Shown: piece by piece, positions 40,684-51,441 of the stretch
Position numbering within the stretch: position 1 is the stretch's first letter
How the letters are laid out: each line of letters starts with the position of its first letter
Assembly: GCF_001679665.1 (NCBI RefSeq)
Contig: NZ_CP013244.1
Coordinates: forward strand, 2,240,980 to 2,304,979
DNA from: Candidatus Viadribacter manganicus
GTDB lineage: Bacteria; Pseudomonadota; Alphaproteobacteria; Caulobacterales; Aquidulcibacteraceae
DNA: 64,000 nucleotides
Reading direction: 5' to 3'
The notes under the pieces: generated by a model
Databases searched by the model: none
What the model was told of the DNA's origin: nothing
What the model saw: the letters and a program-made list of their open reading frames with translations, nothing else
Position numbers and translations under genes: made by a program

Positions 40684-43600
40684 CCGTAACGAGATCGCCT
40701 GGGCCAGGCGCCGGGCGGCTGCGCCGGACCAGCCAGGTGGCGACAGCGGCTGTGGCGCCGAGACCCAGGAACGACCCGATGCGCACCAGCGTGGAGAGCC
40801 GCGCTGTGTCGAGCGCCAAAACTTTGACGATCGTCACCGCGAACAGCGCCAATCCGATCCAGCGCAGCACCGGATCGTTGATCCGTGTGCCGGCTATCAG
40901 CGAAGCGGCCGCTAGGATCGCCCACACGCCTGAATAGGCCCAAAGCTCGAACTCGCCAGCGCTTGCGGTTGCAATTGAATCACGGTGGTAGAGCCAGCGC
41001 ACGATCAATGTAACAGCGACGAAGATGTGCGCGGCGTAGGCGATCGTCGCCGCCGGCACCATCCATTTCATCCCACGCACGTGCGGCACGTCAGGCGCGA
41101 CATAGCTTAGCGTCGCCGCGCCAAGATAGGCAGCGATGGCGATCACTGCACCGAATGGCGTTGAGAGCTGTGCCGGAAGCACGCCCCACCATGGATTGTA
41201 GAGGACCCAAAGCCCGAGCCCTGCGAAGGCAAGCGCCGGCCAGATTGCAGCGGACCAAATGGCTTGAAGATCGAAGAGATATTGGCGTGTCGTCTCGCGG
41301 CCCGGCGCCATCCGTGTGAGCTGAGCGGCGGCGATGACCAAAATGAGCGGCCACAAAGCGTGAGCGATGCCTTCGAGGGCGTAGGGCGCGTCACCATTGT
41401 CCATGTAGCCACGATGATGCAACCAACCTATGGCGCAGTGCCCGAAGCTCCAGGTGAACAAAACGGCGGCGCAAGCGGCGGCGAAGCGCGCGGTGTCGGT
41501 TTGCTCGGAAACCGAAAGCGCACGCCCGAGAGCGAGCGCCAGAAGTCCGGCGACGGCTTGCGCCAGGACGGCAAGCATCGTGGAAAAGGCGTTGCTGGCG
41601 TCACTGTCCTGCGCGCCCCAGATCGGGTGCTGCGCCGCCAACAGGATGAAGGCCGAGGCGCCAATTGCCGCCCAGCTTACCGAGCGCATTGAGTGCATCA
41701 GGTCTTCGGTGAACGGGCGGATCAATGTCCGGCGCGCACGCATGCGCGCGACGACAGCAACCATGAGCGCAAACGCCAGAAACGCTATGGCGTAGCACGC
41801 GCTTTCGAAGAGGCCGGTCTCTGGGCTCGCCATCTCAGCGTCATGGAATGCGTGACGGACCTCCATGATCAGCCAGATCAGCGCCAGAACGCCGCCTGCA
41901 ACCGCGTATATACGTCCGAACGTCCGCTGCCGGATATAGAGTCGATTGGCGGCGGCGAAGGCCAACGCGGCGGGCGCTGCGAACGCAACCGCGAGCGTGT
42001 TGAAGGTCGGCGCGCCATTGATAACGCCATGACCGGGGCCGCCCCACCATGGATTGAGGCCAAGCCCCGCGACAACGAGAGCGTAGGTGATCCCAAGCGC
42101 GAGCAACACATGGCCGCGCCACGCGCCGATGAGACCAGGCGTTTCATGAACGCGGGGCAGCAGCGTGAGACCAGCCGCCATCAAGGCCAGCACACGCAGC
42201 GATGCTTCTGTGAAGTCGTCGAGCGCGACGCCGATCTTGCCCTCAGCAATCCAGCTCAGTGCAACGAAGACGCCGGCCAGTACCACAATAACGGACGCCG
42301 CGCTGAGCCCCTCGGCGATTGAGATGTTCGTTGCGCCGCGGCGGATGATCGTGGACGCACTAAAGAGAAACACAGCCACTGTCGCGAAGATCAGCAAGCC
42401 ACCCCAGATAGGGAACGTTCCATCGAGCGTCGGACCGATCAGTGCGGGCGAGAGCGCCTGTGCGATCGAAAGAGCGCCGGCGCTAAGTGTCGCCCAACCG
42501 GCAACACGCCAGCCGCGCCAAACAAAGCCGATGGAAAAGAATAACGCCGCCGCGGCGTGACCGAGCGTGCGAAACTCCGGACCGAACGCAGATTCGACGC
42601 CGAGCAGAACGAGTGCTGCGCTTGCGCCAGCCCACCACGTGACGCCCGTATTCGTTTTGCGATCTTGCGCGGTTCGTTCAGCGTACCAGGCCGCTACGTA
42701 TGTCAGCACGGCGCCGGCAAACAACGGCGCCCAGGCTGCCGGCGAATGCCAATCGGTGCGTGACGTTGCGACGATCACCGTCAACAATGCGACGCCAGCG
42801 GCGCCCGCCGCTGCAATGAGCGCGCGGCCGGTGCGATGTGGGTTGGCGTAGAGTGCGCACAGAAAGATGCTGAATGCCGCAACGAGCACTGTTGGATAAA
42901 AGCCAAGTCCGAGGTCGCCATAGAAGAAGCGCGCGCGCAGATAGGCCATGAAGCCAATGACGACCGCGCCGATCGCGATCACAAGGCCCGCCGGCGCGAT
43001 CTTGCGTTCACGCACGCCATAGCTCGCGAGTGCGACGTGGAAGATGCTGATCAGCGCAGGGCCCGCGAGCGCGCCTGCTGGCGTCGGCGCCACGACCAAC
43101 CAAGCCCAGATCAGCAGCGCGCTGGAGACGCTGACAGCAATGCTTGGGCCGACGTCGCGCACTGCCGACCAAGTGAGATTGGCCTTGGCTTCATCCGCCG
43201 CCGCTGCGCGGAAGGCGGTCAGCAGCCCACCTAAGCTTGCGAGGCTGATCAGCGCGAGGGCGCGGCGCACGTCATCGGTGGCGATAGCAGCGAAGAACCA
43301 AAAGTAGAGGCCGCCAATAGTGACGAGCGCGACCCAAGACCAGCGCCGCAAGATGGCGAGTGAAAATCCGCCGCCGCTGACCAACGCGACATAGATCGTA
43401 AGCGCCCAAGACGGCCAAAGGTTTGCGCTGGCGAGCGCCGGCGCCAACAGTGCAAGCGCGATTGCTAAAACGCCCAACGCTTGACCATGAAGAAAGGAAA
43501 GCCCGATGAGTGCGAGCGTGCTGAGGGTAAGAAACGCGACTGCGGTAGGCCAATCGACAAAGTGATAGATGCCGTGCGCGGCCCAGGTCGTTGCGTAGAG

Positions 43601-44233
43601 AACGACAATCGCGGCGCCGGCGAGCAGCGCTGAGATCAGTGGATGGCCGGGCGGACGGTTGATGCCATCGCGGCGTGTCCATTGACTGGCGCTGAGCATG
43701 ATCGCGCCGAGAACCAATGCGAGCGAGAGTCGAACCGGCGGTGTGAACCACGCCGACTTCGTCGCTTCCGACACACCCCAAATTGCGGCCATTGCCAGGA
43801 TGATGCCCGAGGCCCAGGCGAGTCCACTTTCGGCCAGCCATTGATCGAGGCGCCGCTTAGGCGCTGCAGGTTCGCTTTGTGTGGGCGCTGGTGGCGTAAC
43901 CTCAGTCAGCAGGAGCGGCGAGTGCATGCGCGGACGATCCGCGGCAGGTGGCGCGGGGGGCGGAGCGGCTAGGGTCTCTTCAAGATCGTTCGATGCGTCG
44001 GGGATCGGCGTGTCGAGGATAAGCACATCGGTCGGCACGACCTCTGTGAGCAGCAATTCTTCTTGTTGTGGCGCCGGCGCGGGGCTGGGGGCTTCGGCTG
44101 GCTTAGTGATGTGACGCGCAGAAAAAAGCTGCATTTCGAGCTCAGCCACGCGGCGCGTCAAAGCATCGATGCGCTGCGCTTGCAGCCACACCCATATGCC
44201 CAACGGCAAGAAGGCCAATACCCACAGTTCCAA
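40628..44233 (-). CDS. Very large multi-pass membrane protein (DUF2339)
   Basis: 1201 residues. The N-terminus has one anchor (WVLAFLPLGIWVWLQA) and a coiled segment with DALTRRVAELEMQL, then a low-complexity acidic/Pro region (about 45-130). It is followed by about 25-30 membrane helices with internal similarity. The arrangement fits the DUF2339 family of predicted membrane proteins, whose function is not known. The C-terminal tail is strongly basic (RRERRRVRRRTSQ), which would lie in the cytoplasm. The 3' end overlaps fghA by 56 bases on the opposite strand. Confidence 0.85.
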   Translation of the reverse strand: MELWVLAFLPLGIWVWLQAQRIDALTRRVAELEMQLFSARHITKPAEAPSPAPAPQQEELLLTEVVPTDVLILDTPIPDASNDLEETLAAPPPAPPAADRPRMHSPLLLTEVTPPAPTQSEPAAPKRRLDQWLAESGLAWASGIILAMAAIWGVSEATKSAWFTPPVRLSLALVLGAIMLSASQWTRRDGINRPPGHPLISALLAGAAIVVLYATTWAAHGIYHFVDWPTAVAFLTLSTLALIGLSFLHGQALGVLAIALALLAPALASANLWPSWALTIYVALVSGGGFSLAILRRWSWVALVTIGGLYFWFFAAIATDDVRRALALISLASLGGLLTAFRAAAADEAKANLTWSAVRDVGPSIAVSVSSALLIWAWLVVAPTPAGALAGPALISIFHVALASYGVRERKIAPAGLVIAIGAVVIGFMAYLRARFFYGDLGLGFYPTVLVAAFSIFLCALYANPHRTGRALIAAAGAAGVALLTVIVATSRTDWHSPAAWAPLFAGAVLTYVAAWYAERTAQDRKTNTGVTWWAGASAALVLLGVESAFGPEFRTLGHAAAALFFSIGFVWRGWRVAGWATLSAGALSIAQALSPALIGPTLDGTFPIWGGLLIFATVAVFLFSASTIIRRGATNISIAEGLSAASVIVVLAGVFVALSWIAEGKIGVALDDFTEASLRVLALMAAGLTLLPRVHETPGLIGAWRGHVLLALGITYALVVAGLGLNPWWGGPGHGVINGAPTFNTLAVAFAAPAALAFAAANRLYIRQRTFGRIYAVAGGVLALIWLIMEVRHAFHDAEMASPETGLFESACYAIAFLAFALMVAVVARMRARRTLIRPFTEDLMHSMRSVSWAAIGASAFILLAAQHPIWGAQDSDASNAFSTMLAVLAQAVAGLLALALGRALSVSEQTDTARFAAACAAVLFTWSFGHCAIGWLHHRGYMDNGDAPYALEGIAHALWPLILVIAAAQLTRMAPGRETTRQYLFDLQAIWSAAIWPALAFAGLGLWVLYNPWWGVLPAQLSTPFGAVIAIAAYLGAATLSYVAPDVPHVRGMKWMVPAATIAYAAHIFVAVTLIVRWLYHRDSIATASAGEFELWAYSGVWAILAAASLIAGTRINDPVLRWIGLALFAVTIVKVLALDTARLSTLVRIGSFLGLGATAAVATWLVRRSRPAPGPGDLVTVTPSARRERRRVRRRTSQ

Positions 44234-44284
44234 AGCGCGCCGCCCTTCGCGTATAGCTGCCGACGATCACGCCAGCCGAAGGCT

Positions 44285-44302
44285 GACGCAACTGTTTGCG
44301 TC
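44285..44302. promoter_or_regulatory. Palindrome in the divergent DUF2339/FAH promoter region
   Basis: GACGCAA-CTGT-TTGCGTC, seven-base arms with a four-base spacer, roughly midway between divergent starts at 44233 and 44371. It is a plausible operator; no regulator gene is adjacent. Confidence 0.4.
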
Positions 44303-44370
44303 GCGAACGCGCGCCGCTTCCCCGGCAAAGGGAGTTTGCAGGCATCGCCACGACGTGCTCAAACCCGCTC

Positions 44371-45060
44371 ATGCAATTTACCTTCGCCGCGCCTCCACAG
44401 CCATCCGTTGCAATTGCCGGAAGCGACGTACGCTTTCCGGTGCGCCGCATTTTCTGCGTGGGGAGAAACTATGCGGACCACGTACGAGAAATGGGGAATG
44501 ATCCCAAAAGCGAACCACCCTTGTTCTTTTCGAAGCCGGCCGACGCGGTGGTCGAAAGCGGTAACGCGATCCCTTATCCATCGCACACGTCGAACTTCCA
44601 TCACGAGGTGGAGCTGGTCATCGCGATCGGCGCCGGCGGCTCGAACATCGTCGTGGCAGACGCGATTAACTATGTCTGGGGCTATGGCGTTGGCGTCGAC
44701 CTCACGCGTCGTGATCGCCAAGCTGAAGCCAAGAAGGCCGGCGCGCCGTGGGATACCGCGAAGGGTTTTGATCGCTCGGCGCCTATCAGCGCGCTCACGC
44801 CGATAGCCTCGTGCGGCGATGTGACAAACGCCCGGATCTGGATCAAAGTGAATGGCGAGACGCGTCAGGATGCGAATACGCACGATATGATCTGGAGCAT
44901 TCCCGAGATTATCGCGGCGCTCTCGCAATGGTGGGATCTGCGGCCTGGCGACCTCATCTTCACAGGCTCGCCCTCTGGCGTGGCGCCGCTCAATCCTGGA
45001 GACACGATCGAGTGCGGCGTCGATGGCTTGGCGCCGCTGCGCTTCTCAATCAGCCGCTAA
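44371..45060 (+). CDS. Fumarylacetoacetate hydrolase family protein
   Basis: 229-residue enzyme of the FAH/fumarylpyruvate hydrolase type, cleaving C-C bonds in acylpyruvates. The core is IFCVGRNYADHVREMG (about 28-43), FFSKPADAV, the metal ligand Glu in HHEVELVIAIG, the Asp in GYGVGVDLTRRDRQ, and TGSPSGVAPL at the C-terminus. The ATG at 44371 was chosen because the family starts near here; no strong ribosome site is seen. It converges on the DUF2891 gene with a four-base overlap of the two stop codons. Confidence 0.88.
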   Translation: MQFTFAAPPQPSVAIAGSDVRFPVRRIFCVGRNYADHVREMGNDPKSEPPLFFSKPADAVVESGNAIPYPSHTSNFHHEVELVIAIGAGGSNIVVADAINYVWGYGVGVDLTRRDRQAEAKKAGAPWDTAKGFDRSAPISALTPIASCGDVTNARIWIKVNGETRQDANTHDMIWSIPEIIAALSQWWDLRPGDLIFTGSPSGVAPLNPGDTIECGVDGLAPLRFSISR

Positions 45061-46061
45061 GCTTCGAGCGCAAGCAGCGCAAACGTCGCCAGCCAGTGCT
45101 CACCCATGTAGTCGCCGGCAACGTGCGGTAAGCTCGCGTTAATGTGCCGTGCGGCCGCTTCGTTTGCGCGTCGCGTTGCGGGATGGTCTTTGCCCAGCGC
45201 GCTTGCAATCGAGCGCCAGCACCATGCGCGCGAAAAATTTAATCCGTCGAGGTGAGCGATCTTGCCGTCGGTGCGATCGCTAACGCGTGCCGGCGTGAAC
45301 AGCGAAGCTGGCTGCTGTTCAGTGGCACGCGGCAGGAAGTTCTCGAACCAGGTGCGGAACGCCGCCGGCGCCGTGAAGCGGCGCATACACTCGGCTTCCA
45401 TCAAAGTGGGTGAAAGAAAATCATCCTGGCTTGGCTCCCAAGCCTGCGCCAACTGATCCGCGCCGAACCAGGCGAAGACTTTGTCGCGCATCAGCGCAAA
45501 GAGTTCAGGGTCGGCGGGCTCAGCGTAATCTGCCGCGAGTCGAAGCGCGAACGCAGTGGAAGAGTGGACGCCGGTGCGGATCGGGTAGTCGCTGAGCGGC
45601 AGATAGGCGCGAAATCGATCTGCGAATGCATCGGCGAGCGGGCGTAGCGTGCGCGCCGCTTGCATACCCGCTTCGCTGGCGTGTTGTTCAAGCTCCGCCT
45701 GTAGCGCCAACAGCCAACCCCAACCGTATGGGCGCTCGAAGCCGCGCGCTTCTGGGCGGCGCAAGTACACGCACTCGCCTTCGACGTTTGACGCTGTGAT
45801 ACGTTCCGCGAAAAGTGACTTGATCTCGGTGGCCTGCTTTAGCTCGGGGTAGCGGCGCATCAGGCGCGCCAACAGCCAATAACCGTGGACGCACGAATGC
45901 CAGTCGTAGCTGCCGAAGAAAATCGGGTGCGCTTGCCGTGGTCCAACGACGTCCGCAGCGCTCCCCATCACATGCTGCATGATGTTTGGGTATTCGCGGC
46001 TAACGTGTGCAAGCGCGAGCCCCGCGAACTTCTCGGCGATGTCTTTGGTCAGTTTGGTCAT
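45057..46061 (-). CDS. DUF2891 protein, last gene of the 5-oxoproline operon
   Basis: 334 residues, soluble, no signal peptide. Motifs include PIFFGSYDWHSCVHGYWLLA at about 46-65, ERPYGWGWLLALQAEL at about 108-123, GVHSSTAFAL and GLNFSRAWCWRSIAS. The conserved aromatic and His residues and the alternating helices suggest an alpha/alpha-toroid as in glycan- or amine-processing enzymes. DUF2891 has no established activity. It overlaps the DUF979 start by four bases, the coupling seen along this operon, which implies a role in 5-oxoproline use. Confidence 0.82.
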   Translation of the reverse strand: MTKLTKDIAEKFAGLALAHVSREYPNIMQHVMGSAADVVGPRQAHPIFFGSYDWHSCVHGYWLLARLMRRYPELKQATEIKSLFAERITASNVEGECVYLRRPEARGFERPYGWGWLLALQAELEQHASEAGMQAARTLRPLADAFADRFRAYLPLSDYPIRTGVHSSTAFALRLAADYAEPADPELFALMRDKVFAWFGADQLAQAWEPSQDDFLSPTLMEAECMRRFTAPAAFRTWFENFLPRATEQQPASLFTPARVSDRTDGKIAHLDGLNFSRAWCWRSIASALGKDHPATRRANEAAARHINASLPHVAGDYMGEHWLATFALLALEA

Positions 46062-47020
46062 GTTGGGAACGCGAGCAGACGCATAAGAACAATGTTGGCG
46101 ATGAGAAGGGGGATCGCGGTCGGGATTTGCGCGCGAATGACGCCGTTGAGCGCCGCCTTGCGATCGGGCAGTTCAAGCAGATTGGCTGGTACGACGTTGA
46201 AGTTCGCCGCCATCGGCGTCATCAGCGTGCCGCAAAATCCGGCGAGCATGCCAATGGCGCAAACGCGCGCAGGATCGCCGCCAAGCTGCATGACGACGAA
46301 GGGCAGCCCTACTGCGGCCGTCATCACTGGGAACGCCGCAAAGGCGTTGCCCATAATGATTGTGAACAGCGCCATGCCGATGCAATAGGCCGCGACGGCC
46401 ATGGTGCGTGTATCGAGCGGAATGTATTGGGCGAAGATCGCGCCAACTTGTTCACCGACGCCGGCAAAGAGAAATACCGCGCCGAGTGACGCCAACATTT
46501 GAGGCAAGATCGCCGCCCAACCCACGGCGTCGAGCAATCGTCGCGCCTCCTGAAGGGGGGCGGCGATGGGCAGACGCAGCCACACCATCACGACCGTCAC
46601 GGCAATCAATGTCGCGAGGATGAGTGAGATCAGTGTCGCTTGCGCGGGATCGATGAGGTGCGGCCCCCAATCGGTTTGCTTGGCGATCAAGGTGCCGCCA
46701 AGCGCAACCGCCGGAATGATAAGCGCCGGCAGAAATAGAAGGTTACCACGCTTCAGCGCGCTTTCGCGGCGTTGCTCCGGCGTTGTCGTCGCGGGCTTGC
46801 CTTGGCCCATGCCGATTGTTGCGACGACGACGAGCCCAAGCGCCAGCAAGCCGTTGCCGAGATCGCCAAGATAAGCGCCGCCGAGAAAGCTCGTCGCCAA
46901 CATGCCCCAGAACATAAAGTTCAAGACGCGCCGGGGATTGGCGCTATCGACCACTGAGAGCAGCGCGATCGCGCCAAAGAAAACGCCGACAAGAATGTAG
47001 ATGTGCGCCAGCGTGATCAT
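46058..47020 (-). CDS. DUF979 permease subunit (predicted 5-oxoproline transport)
   Basis: 320-residue inner-membrane protein with about nine helices; MITLAHIYILVGVFFGAIAL begins helix 1 and IIMGNAFAAFPVMTAAVGLP is the best-conserved patch. DUF979 and DUF969 proteins occur as neighbours and have been proposed to import 5-oxoproline from their linkage to oxoprolinase or pyrrolidone-peptidase genes. Here both sit behind an oxoprolinase, which supports that idea. The ATG at 47020 overlaps the DUF969 stop by four bases. Confidence 0.87.
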   Translation of the reverse strand: MITLAHIYILVGVFFGAIALLSVVDSANPRRVLNFMFWGMLATSFLGGAYLGDLGNGLLALGLVVVATIGMGQGKPATTTPEQRRESALKRGNLLFLPALIIPAVALGGTLIAKQTDWGPHLIDPAQATLISLILATLIAVTVVMVWLRLPIAAPLQEARRLLDAVGWAAILPQMLASLGAVFLFAGVGEQVGAIFAQYIPLDTRTMAVAAYCIGMALFTIIMGNAFAAFPVMTAAVGLPFVVMQLGGDPARVCAIGMLAGFCGTLMTPMAANFNVVPANLLELPDRKAALNGVIRAQIPTAIPLLIANIVLMRLLAFPT

Positions 47021-47742
47021 CGCGCCGCCTCCGCCTTCTTCGGCGCCTGCAACTTGCGCTTTAAATGCGCGTCGAGCAGCCAAAGCCGTAAGGAATGGAT
47101 GAGCAGCGCCGCGATCGCCGTAGGAATTGCCCAGATCGAAAGTTGCAATGGCTCAACGATGATGCCGTTCTGTTCCAGAATGCTTTTGATCAGGAGGATT
47201 GAGGCGATGGCGATGAAGATGTCCTCGCCGAAGAAGAGTCCGATATTGTCGGCGGCTGCGGCGTGCGAGCGAATGAGGTAGCGCTCGCGATCTGGCAGCG
47301 GGCCGAATTTGGCCTCGGCGGCCCCTTCGGCCATCGGCGCAACAAGCGGGCGCACCATTTGCGGGTGACCGCCGAGTGACGTCAGGCCGAGGGCGGACGC
47401 GCTTTGGCGAATGAGGAAATAAACCCAAAGCACGCGGCCAACTGTTGCAGCCTGCACGTTTGCGATGAGCATGCGGGCGCGCTCCTGCAGGCCCGCTCGC
47501 TCCAGCAATCCGATCGCGAGCAACACGAACCACACCATGCTGACATAGCGGTTGTCGTTGAAGGCTTTGCCGAAGGCGGCGAGGGTCGTCAGCGCCGCTT
47601 GGTAGATGATCTGAAAATCGGCCTCTGGCGTCCACGCTGCGGCAAGGCCGGTTGTAAGCGCGGCTGCCATCACAACCAGCAACGGGTTCGCGCGCAGGAC
47701 GAAGCCGAGCACCACGACGCCAATTCCCAGAAGTACCAGCAT
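47017..47742 (-). CDS. DUF969 permease subunit (predicted 5-oxoproline transport)
   Basis: 241-residue inner-membrane protein with about six helices. FNDNRYVSMVWFVLLAIGLL (near 62-81), LTSLGGHPQMVRPLVAPMAE, and AAADNIGLFFGEDIFIAIAS are strongly conserved-looking and match the DUF969 family. The polar residues in these segments suggest the substrate path. It forms the partner of DUF979 next door (four-base overlap) and lies 18 bases behind the oxoprolinase gene. Confidence 0.87.
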   Translation of the reverse strand: MLVLLGIGVVVLGFVLRANPLLVVMAAALTTGLAAAWTPEADFQIIYQAALTTLAAFGKAFNDNRYVSMVWFVLLAIGLLERAGLQERARMLIANVQAATVGRVLWVYFLIRQSASALGLTSLGGHPQMVRPLVAPMAEGAAEAKFGPLPDRERYLIRSHAAAADNIGLFFGEDIFIAIASILLIKSILEQNGIIVEPLQLSIWAIPTAIAALLIHSLRLWLLDAHLKRKLQAPKKAEAAR

Positions 47743-47760
47743 GCTGTCCCCGCGTTTCGT

Positions 47761-50700
47761 CTAAGCTTTGCCGTATCCACCGCCGCCAGGCGTTTCGATC
47801 ACGAACACGTCGCCTGGCTTTACCTCAGCTTTGCCGGTCGCCGCGAGCGGCGTCACCGCGCCATCGGCGTGTTCGACGCGATTTAAGCCGGCCGCGCCGT
47901 CACCGCCGCCTCGGAGGCCGAACGGCTTGGTGTCGCGGCGGTTGGCGAGCATTGCCGCTGTCATTGGTTCGCGGAAGCGAATCCGCCGCACCGCGCCATC
48001 GCCGCCGGTGCGCGCCCCATGGCCGCCTGAGCCGCGTCGCACGCCAAAGCGCTCCACGATGACGGGAAAGCGCGTTTCCAAGACTTCAGGGTCCGTGAGC
48101 CGCGAGTTTGTCATGTGGGTTTGCACGACATTGGCTCCATCGAATGATGGGCCTGCGCCTGAACCGCCGCAAATCGTTTCATAGTATTGGCGCGTGTCGT
48201 CGCCGAAGGTGAAATTGTTCATCGTGCCTTGCGAGGCCGCCAGCGCGCCAAGAGCGCCGTAGAGCGCATCAACGACAACTTGGCTCGTCTCGACATTGCC
48301 TGCGACCACGGCGGCGCCGCGCTTTGGGTTGAGCAGCGAGCCTTCCGGGACGATGATGTCGATAGGTTTGAGGCAGCCTTCGTTCAAAGGAATGCTGTCA
48401 TTCACGAGCGTTCGGAAAACGTAGAGCGTTGCGGCGCGCGTGATCGCGAGCGGGGCGTTGAAATTGCTCGTCTGCTGCACGCTCGTGCCGGTGAAATCGA
48501 CGCGCACGCGACGGGTTGAAGGATCGGGGGTGATCGCCACGCGGATGGCCGCGCCGCTATCCATCTTTACTTCAAACCTGGCGGGTTGCAGCGTGTCGAT
48601 GACGCGTTTGATCTGCTCTTCGGCGTTGTCCTGCACGTGGCCCATATAGGCGGTGACGCCGGCGCGCCCGTAGTGCTCGACGAGGCGACGCAGTTCATCA
48701 CCGCCTCTAACGACAGCCGCGATCTGCGCTTTGAGGTCTGCGATGTTGCGGTCGATCACGCGCGCGGGGTGTGGACCGCTGGCGAACAGCTCACGCGTTT
48801 CCGGTTCGCGCAGGCGCCCGTCCTGCACCAGCAGGAAGTTTTCGATCAGCACGCCTTCGTCTTCAATGCTCATGGAATTCGGCGGCATGGAGCCGGGCGT
48901 AATGCCGCCGATGTCGGCGTGGTGGCCGCGCGCCGCAGTGAAGAACGCCGGGCGCGTTTCACCGTCCAAGATCACCGGCGCAATCACCGTAATGTCGGGC
49001 AGGTGAGTACCGCCCGCGTGCGGGGCGTTGAGCATGTAGACGTCGCCGGCGCGCATAGTGTCGCCGCGCTGCCGGATGATCTCGCGCACGCTGTCGCTCA
49101 TGGATCCCAGGTGGACCGGAATGTGCGGGGCATTGGCGACGAGGCCGCCAGTCTCATCGAAGACCGCGCATGAAAAGTCCAAACGCTCTTTGATATTCAC
49201 CGATGAAGCTGTGGTCTGGAGCGCCAGACCCATCTCCTCGGCCACGCCCATGAAGCGGTTGTTGAACACTTCGAGCAGGATTGGGTCGGCATCCGTGCCG
49301 AGCGCGCTGCGTGTTATTGGTAGGAAGCGAGTCAAAATGAGATCGCCGTGTTCGCTGATTCGACCTGTCCAGCCGGCGGCGATGTAGGTGGTCGCGCCGT
49401 TGTCCAAGATGATGGCGGGCCCGCGCTTTTCGAAACCGGCCGGTAGCGTCTCGCGATCAAACACCTGTGCAGTGGTCGCGGCGCCGTCCTCCAGTGCGCT
49501 CACAAGCCGGCGAGGCGCCGCTGGCGCCTGGGTTGGCAACGGCCGCGCTGCTGGGTTGGAGGCGCCGGCTTGGACGGCCTCGACCGAAAGCGAGCCCACG
49601 ATGAGCGCGCGCTTGGGATCGATAAAGCCGAAGCGCTTACGGTGCTCTGTTTCAAACGCCTCGGCCATTGTCGCGGTCTCCGCGAATGGAATCGGCAATG
49701 TAGAGTCGGCGCCATCATATTTCAGATTGGCGGTGATGACCGTTCGCGCCTCGCCGTCGAGTGTTTCAGCCGTGCGCAACGCCAGCGCTTGCGCGCGGCG
49801 ATTGAGATCGCGCGCTTCGGCCAACTTCTCTTCCACGGTTTCTTCCGCAACGGCGCGCACGTCGGCGAGACCAATACCCCAGGCGCTCAGCAAGCCCGCG
49901 AGCGGATGAAGCAGGATCGTCTCGACGCCAACAGCGTCCGCAACCGCACACGCATGCTGGCCGCCGGCGCCGCCGAACGCCACCAGCGCGTACTCTGCGG
50001 GGTTGTAGCCGCGCTGGATGGATATCTTCTTGATCGCTTCGGCCATGCTTTCATTGGCGATGCGCAAAAACCCCTCGGCCGCGCCCTGCGGCGATATCTG
50101 GGCGCCGCTTTTCGTTTTGATCTCGGCGCACAAGTCATCGAACTTTTTCCGCACCACGTCGCGATCAAGCGGTTGATCTGCGTTTGGGCCGAAGATCGCT
50201 GGAAAGAACTCAGCCTGCACGCGGCCCAACAACACGTTACAATCGGTGATCGTGAGTGGTCCGCCGCGGCGATAGCAAGCCGGCCCTGGGTCGGCCCCGG
50301 CACTATGCGGTCCGACGCGCAGGCGCGCGCCGTCGAAGAAGCACACAGACCCACCACCAGCGGCGACAGTGTGGACCTGCAACATTGGCGCTGAGAGCCG
50401 CACGCCGGCGACCATGGTTTCATTGGTTCGCTCGAATGCCCCAGCATAGTGCGAGACGTCGGTGGAAGTTCCGCCCATGTCGAAGCCAAGCGCATGGTCG
50501 AAGCCAGCGCGCCGTGCAGCCGCCGCCATGCCGACGACACCGCCAGCGGGCCCCGAAAGCACGGCGTCGCGGCCACGGAAATTGTCCGCGTGCGCCAAGC
50601 CGCCGTTGGATTGCATGAAAAGGAGATTGGGGGCGCCGGCGCCCAGTTGATCAGACAAGGCTTCGAAGCCGCGCTCGAAGCCGTTGATATAAGAGCGTAA

Positions 50701-51339
50701 AATCGGAGAGAGATAGGCGTCCGCCACCGTCGTATCGGCGCGCGGGACGAATTTGATCAGACCGCTGATTTCGGAGCTCACACTGATTTGGGTAAAGCCG
50801 ATCTCGCGCGCGATCTCAGCCAGTCGTTGTTCATGTGCTGGATGCGCCCAACCGTGCAGGCAGGCGATTGCTGTGGCGCGGAAGCCATCATCGAAGGCGC
50901 GCTGCAACTGCGCACGCGCGTGCGCCTCGTCCAGCGGCGTTAAAACTTCGCCTTCTGCTGTTACCCGCTCGCGTACTTCGATGACGCGCTTCTGCAACAG
51001 ATCGGGTTTCACAATATGCAGGGCGAAGATATCTGGTCGCGCCTGGGTTCCAATCTCCAGCGCGTCGCCGAAGCCATCGGTCACCACGAGCACGACGTCG
51101 GCGCCCTTGCGTTCTAGCAATGCATTGGTCGCGACCGTGGTCCCGAGCTTTACGGCTTCGATGTCGGCAAAGCTCGCGCCTTGCTCTTTGAGAATGAGTC
51201 GCATCGCCTCCAGCGCCGCATCTACATAGCGGCCTGGGTTCACCGACAGCAGTTTCTTGACCACTTGGGCGCCGCCCGGCCCACGCGCCACGACGTCAGT
51301 GAACGTGCCGCCGCGGTCGATCCAGAATTGCCAGCTCAT
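47761..51339 (-). CDS. oplAH: ATP-dependent 5-oxoprolinase (HyuA-HyuB fused)
   Basis: 1192-residue enzyme that opens 5-oxoproline to glutamate using ATP. The N-terminal actin-like HyuA half begins with [19 protein letters not shown] (first phosphate loop) and contains [14 protein letters not shown] (second) near 293-306. The C-terminal HyuB half from about 690 contains [20 protein letters not shown] and [13 protein letters not shown]. The fused length fits the OplAH type rather than separate HyuA/HyuB hydantoinases. It is first in the operon with DUF969, DUF979 and DUF2891, giving uptake and hydrolysis in one unit. No ribosome-site oddity was seen at the ATG. Confidence 0.93.
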   Translation of the reverse strand: MSWQFWIDRGGTFTDVVARGPGGAQVVKKLLSVNPGRYVDAALEAMRLILKEQGASFADIEAVKLGTTVATNALLERKGADVVLVVTDGFGDALEIGTQARPDIFALHIVKPDLLQKRVIEVRERVTAEGEVLTPLDEAHARAQLQRAFDDGFRATAIACLHGWAHPAHEQRLAEIAREIGFTQISVSSEISGLIKFVPRADTTVADAYLSPILRSYINGFERGFEALSDQLGAGAPNLLFMQSNGGLAHADNFRGRDAVLSGPAGGVVGMAAAARRAGFDHALGFDMGGTSTDVSHYAGAFERTNETMVAGVRLSAPMLQVHTVAAGGGSVCFFDGARLRVGPHSAGADPGPACYRRGGPLTITDCNVLLGRVQAEFFPAIFGPNADQPLDRDVVRKKFDDLCAEIKTKSGAQISPQGAAEGFLRIANESMAEAIKKISIQRGYNPAEYALVAFGGAGGQHACAVADAVGVETILLHPLAGLLSAWGIGLADVRAVAEETVEEKLAEARDLNRRAQALALRTAETLDGEARTVITANLKYDGADSTLPIPFAETATMAEAFETEHRKRFGFIDPKRALIVGSLSVEAVQAGASNPAARPLPTQAPAAPRRLVSALEDGAATTAQVFDRETLPAGFEKRGPAIILDNGATTYIAAGWTGRISEHGDLILTRFLPITRSALGTDADPILLEVFNNRFMGVAEEMGLALQTTASSVNIKERLDFSCAVFDETGGLVANAPHIPVHLGSMSDSVREIIRQRGDTMRAGDVYMLNAPHAGGTHLPDITVIAPVILDGETRPAFFTAARGHHADIGGITPGSMPPNSMSIEDEGVLIENFLLVQDGRLREPETRELFASGPHPARVIDRNIADLKAQIAAVVRGGDELRRLVEHYGRAGVTAYMGHVQDNAEEQIKRVIDTLQPARFEVKMDSGAAIRVAITPDPSTRRVRVDFTGTSVQQTSNFNAPLAITRAATLYVFRTLVNDSIPLNEGCLKPIDIIVPEGSLLNPKRGAAVVAGNVETSQVVVDALYGALGALAASQGTMNNFTFGDDTRQYYETICGGSGAGPSFDGANVVQTHMTNSRLTDPEVLETRFPVIVERFGVRRGSGGHGARTGGDGAVRRIRFREPMTAAMLANRRDTKPFGLRGGGDGAAGLNRVEHADGAVTPLAATGKAEVKPGDVFVIETPGGGGYGKA

Positions 51340-51441
51340 GCGGCGGGACCATCGCTAGCTGGCGCCGTTCAATCAAGCGCTTAGCGATTGCCGCGACGCG
51401 GCGAGGCGGAGTAGGTTCGCCACTATAAGGGAGCAGGCCGC

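Noticed and set aside
49570..50394. 274-codon plus-strand open frame
   Set aside because: Antisense to the 5-oxoprolinase; no family features.
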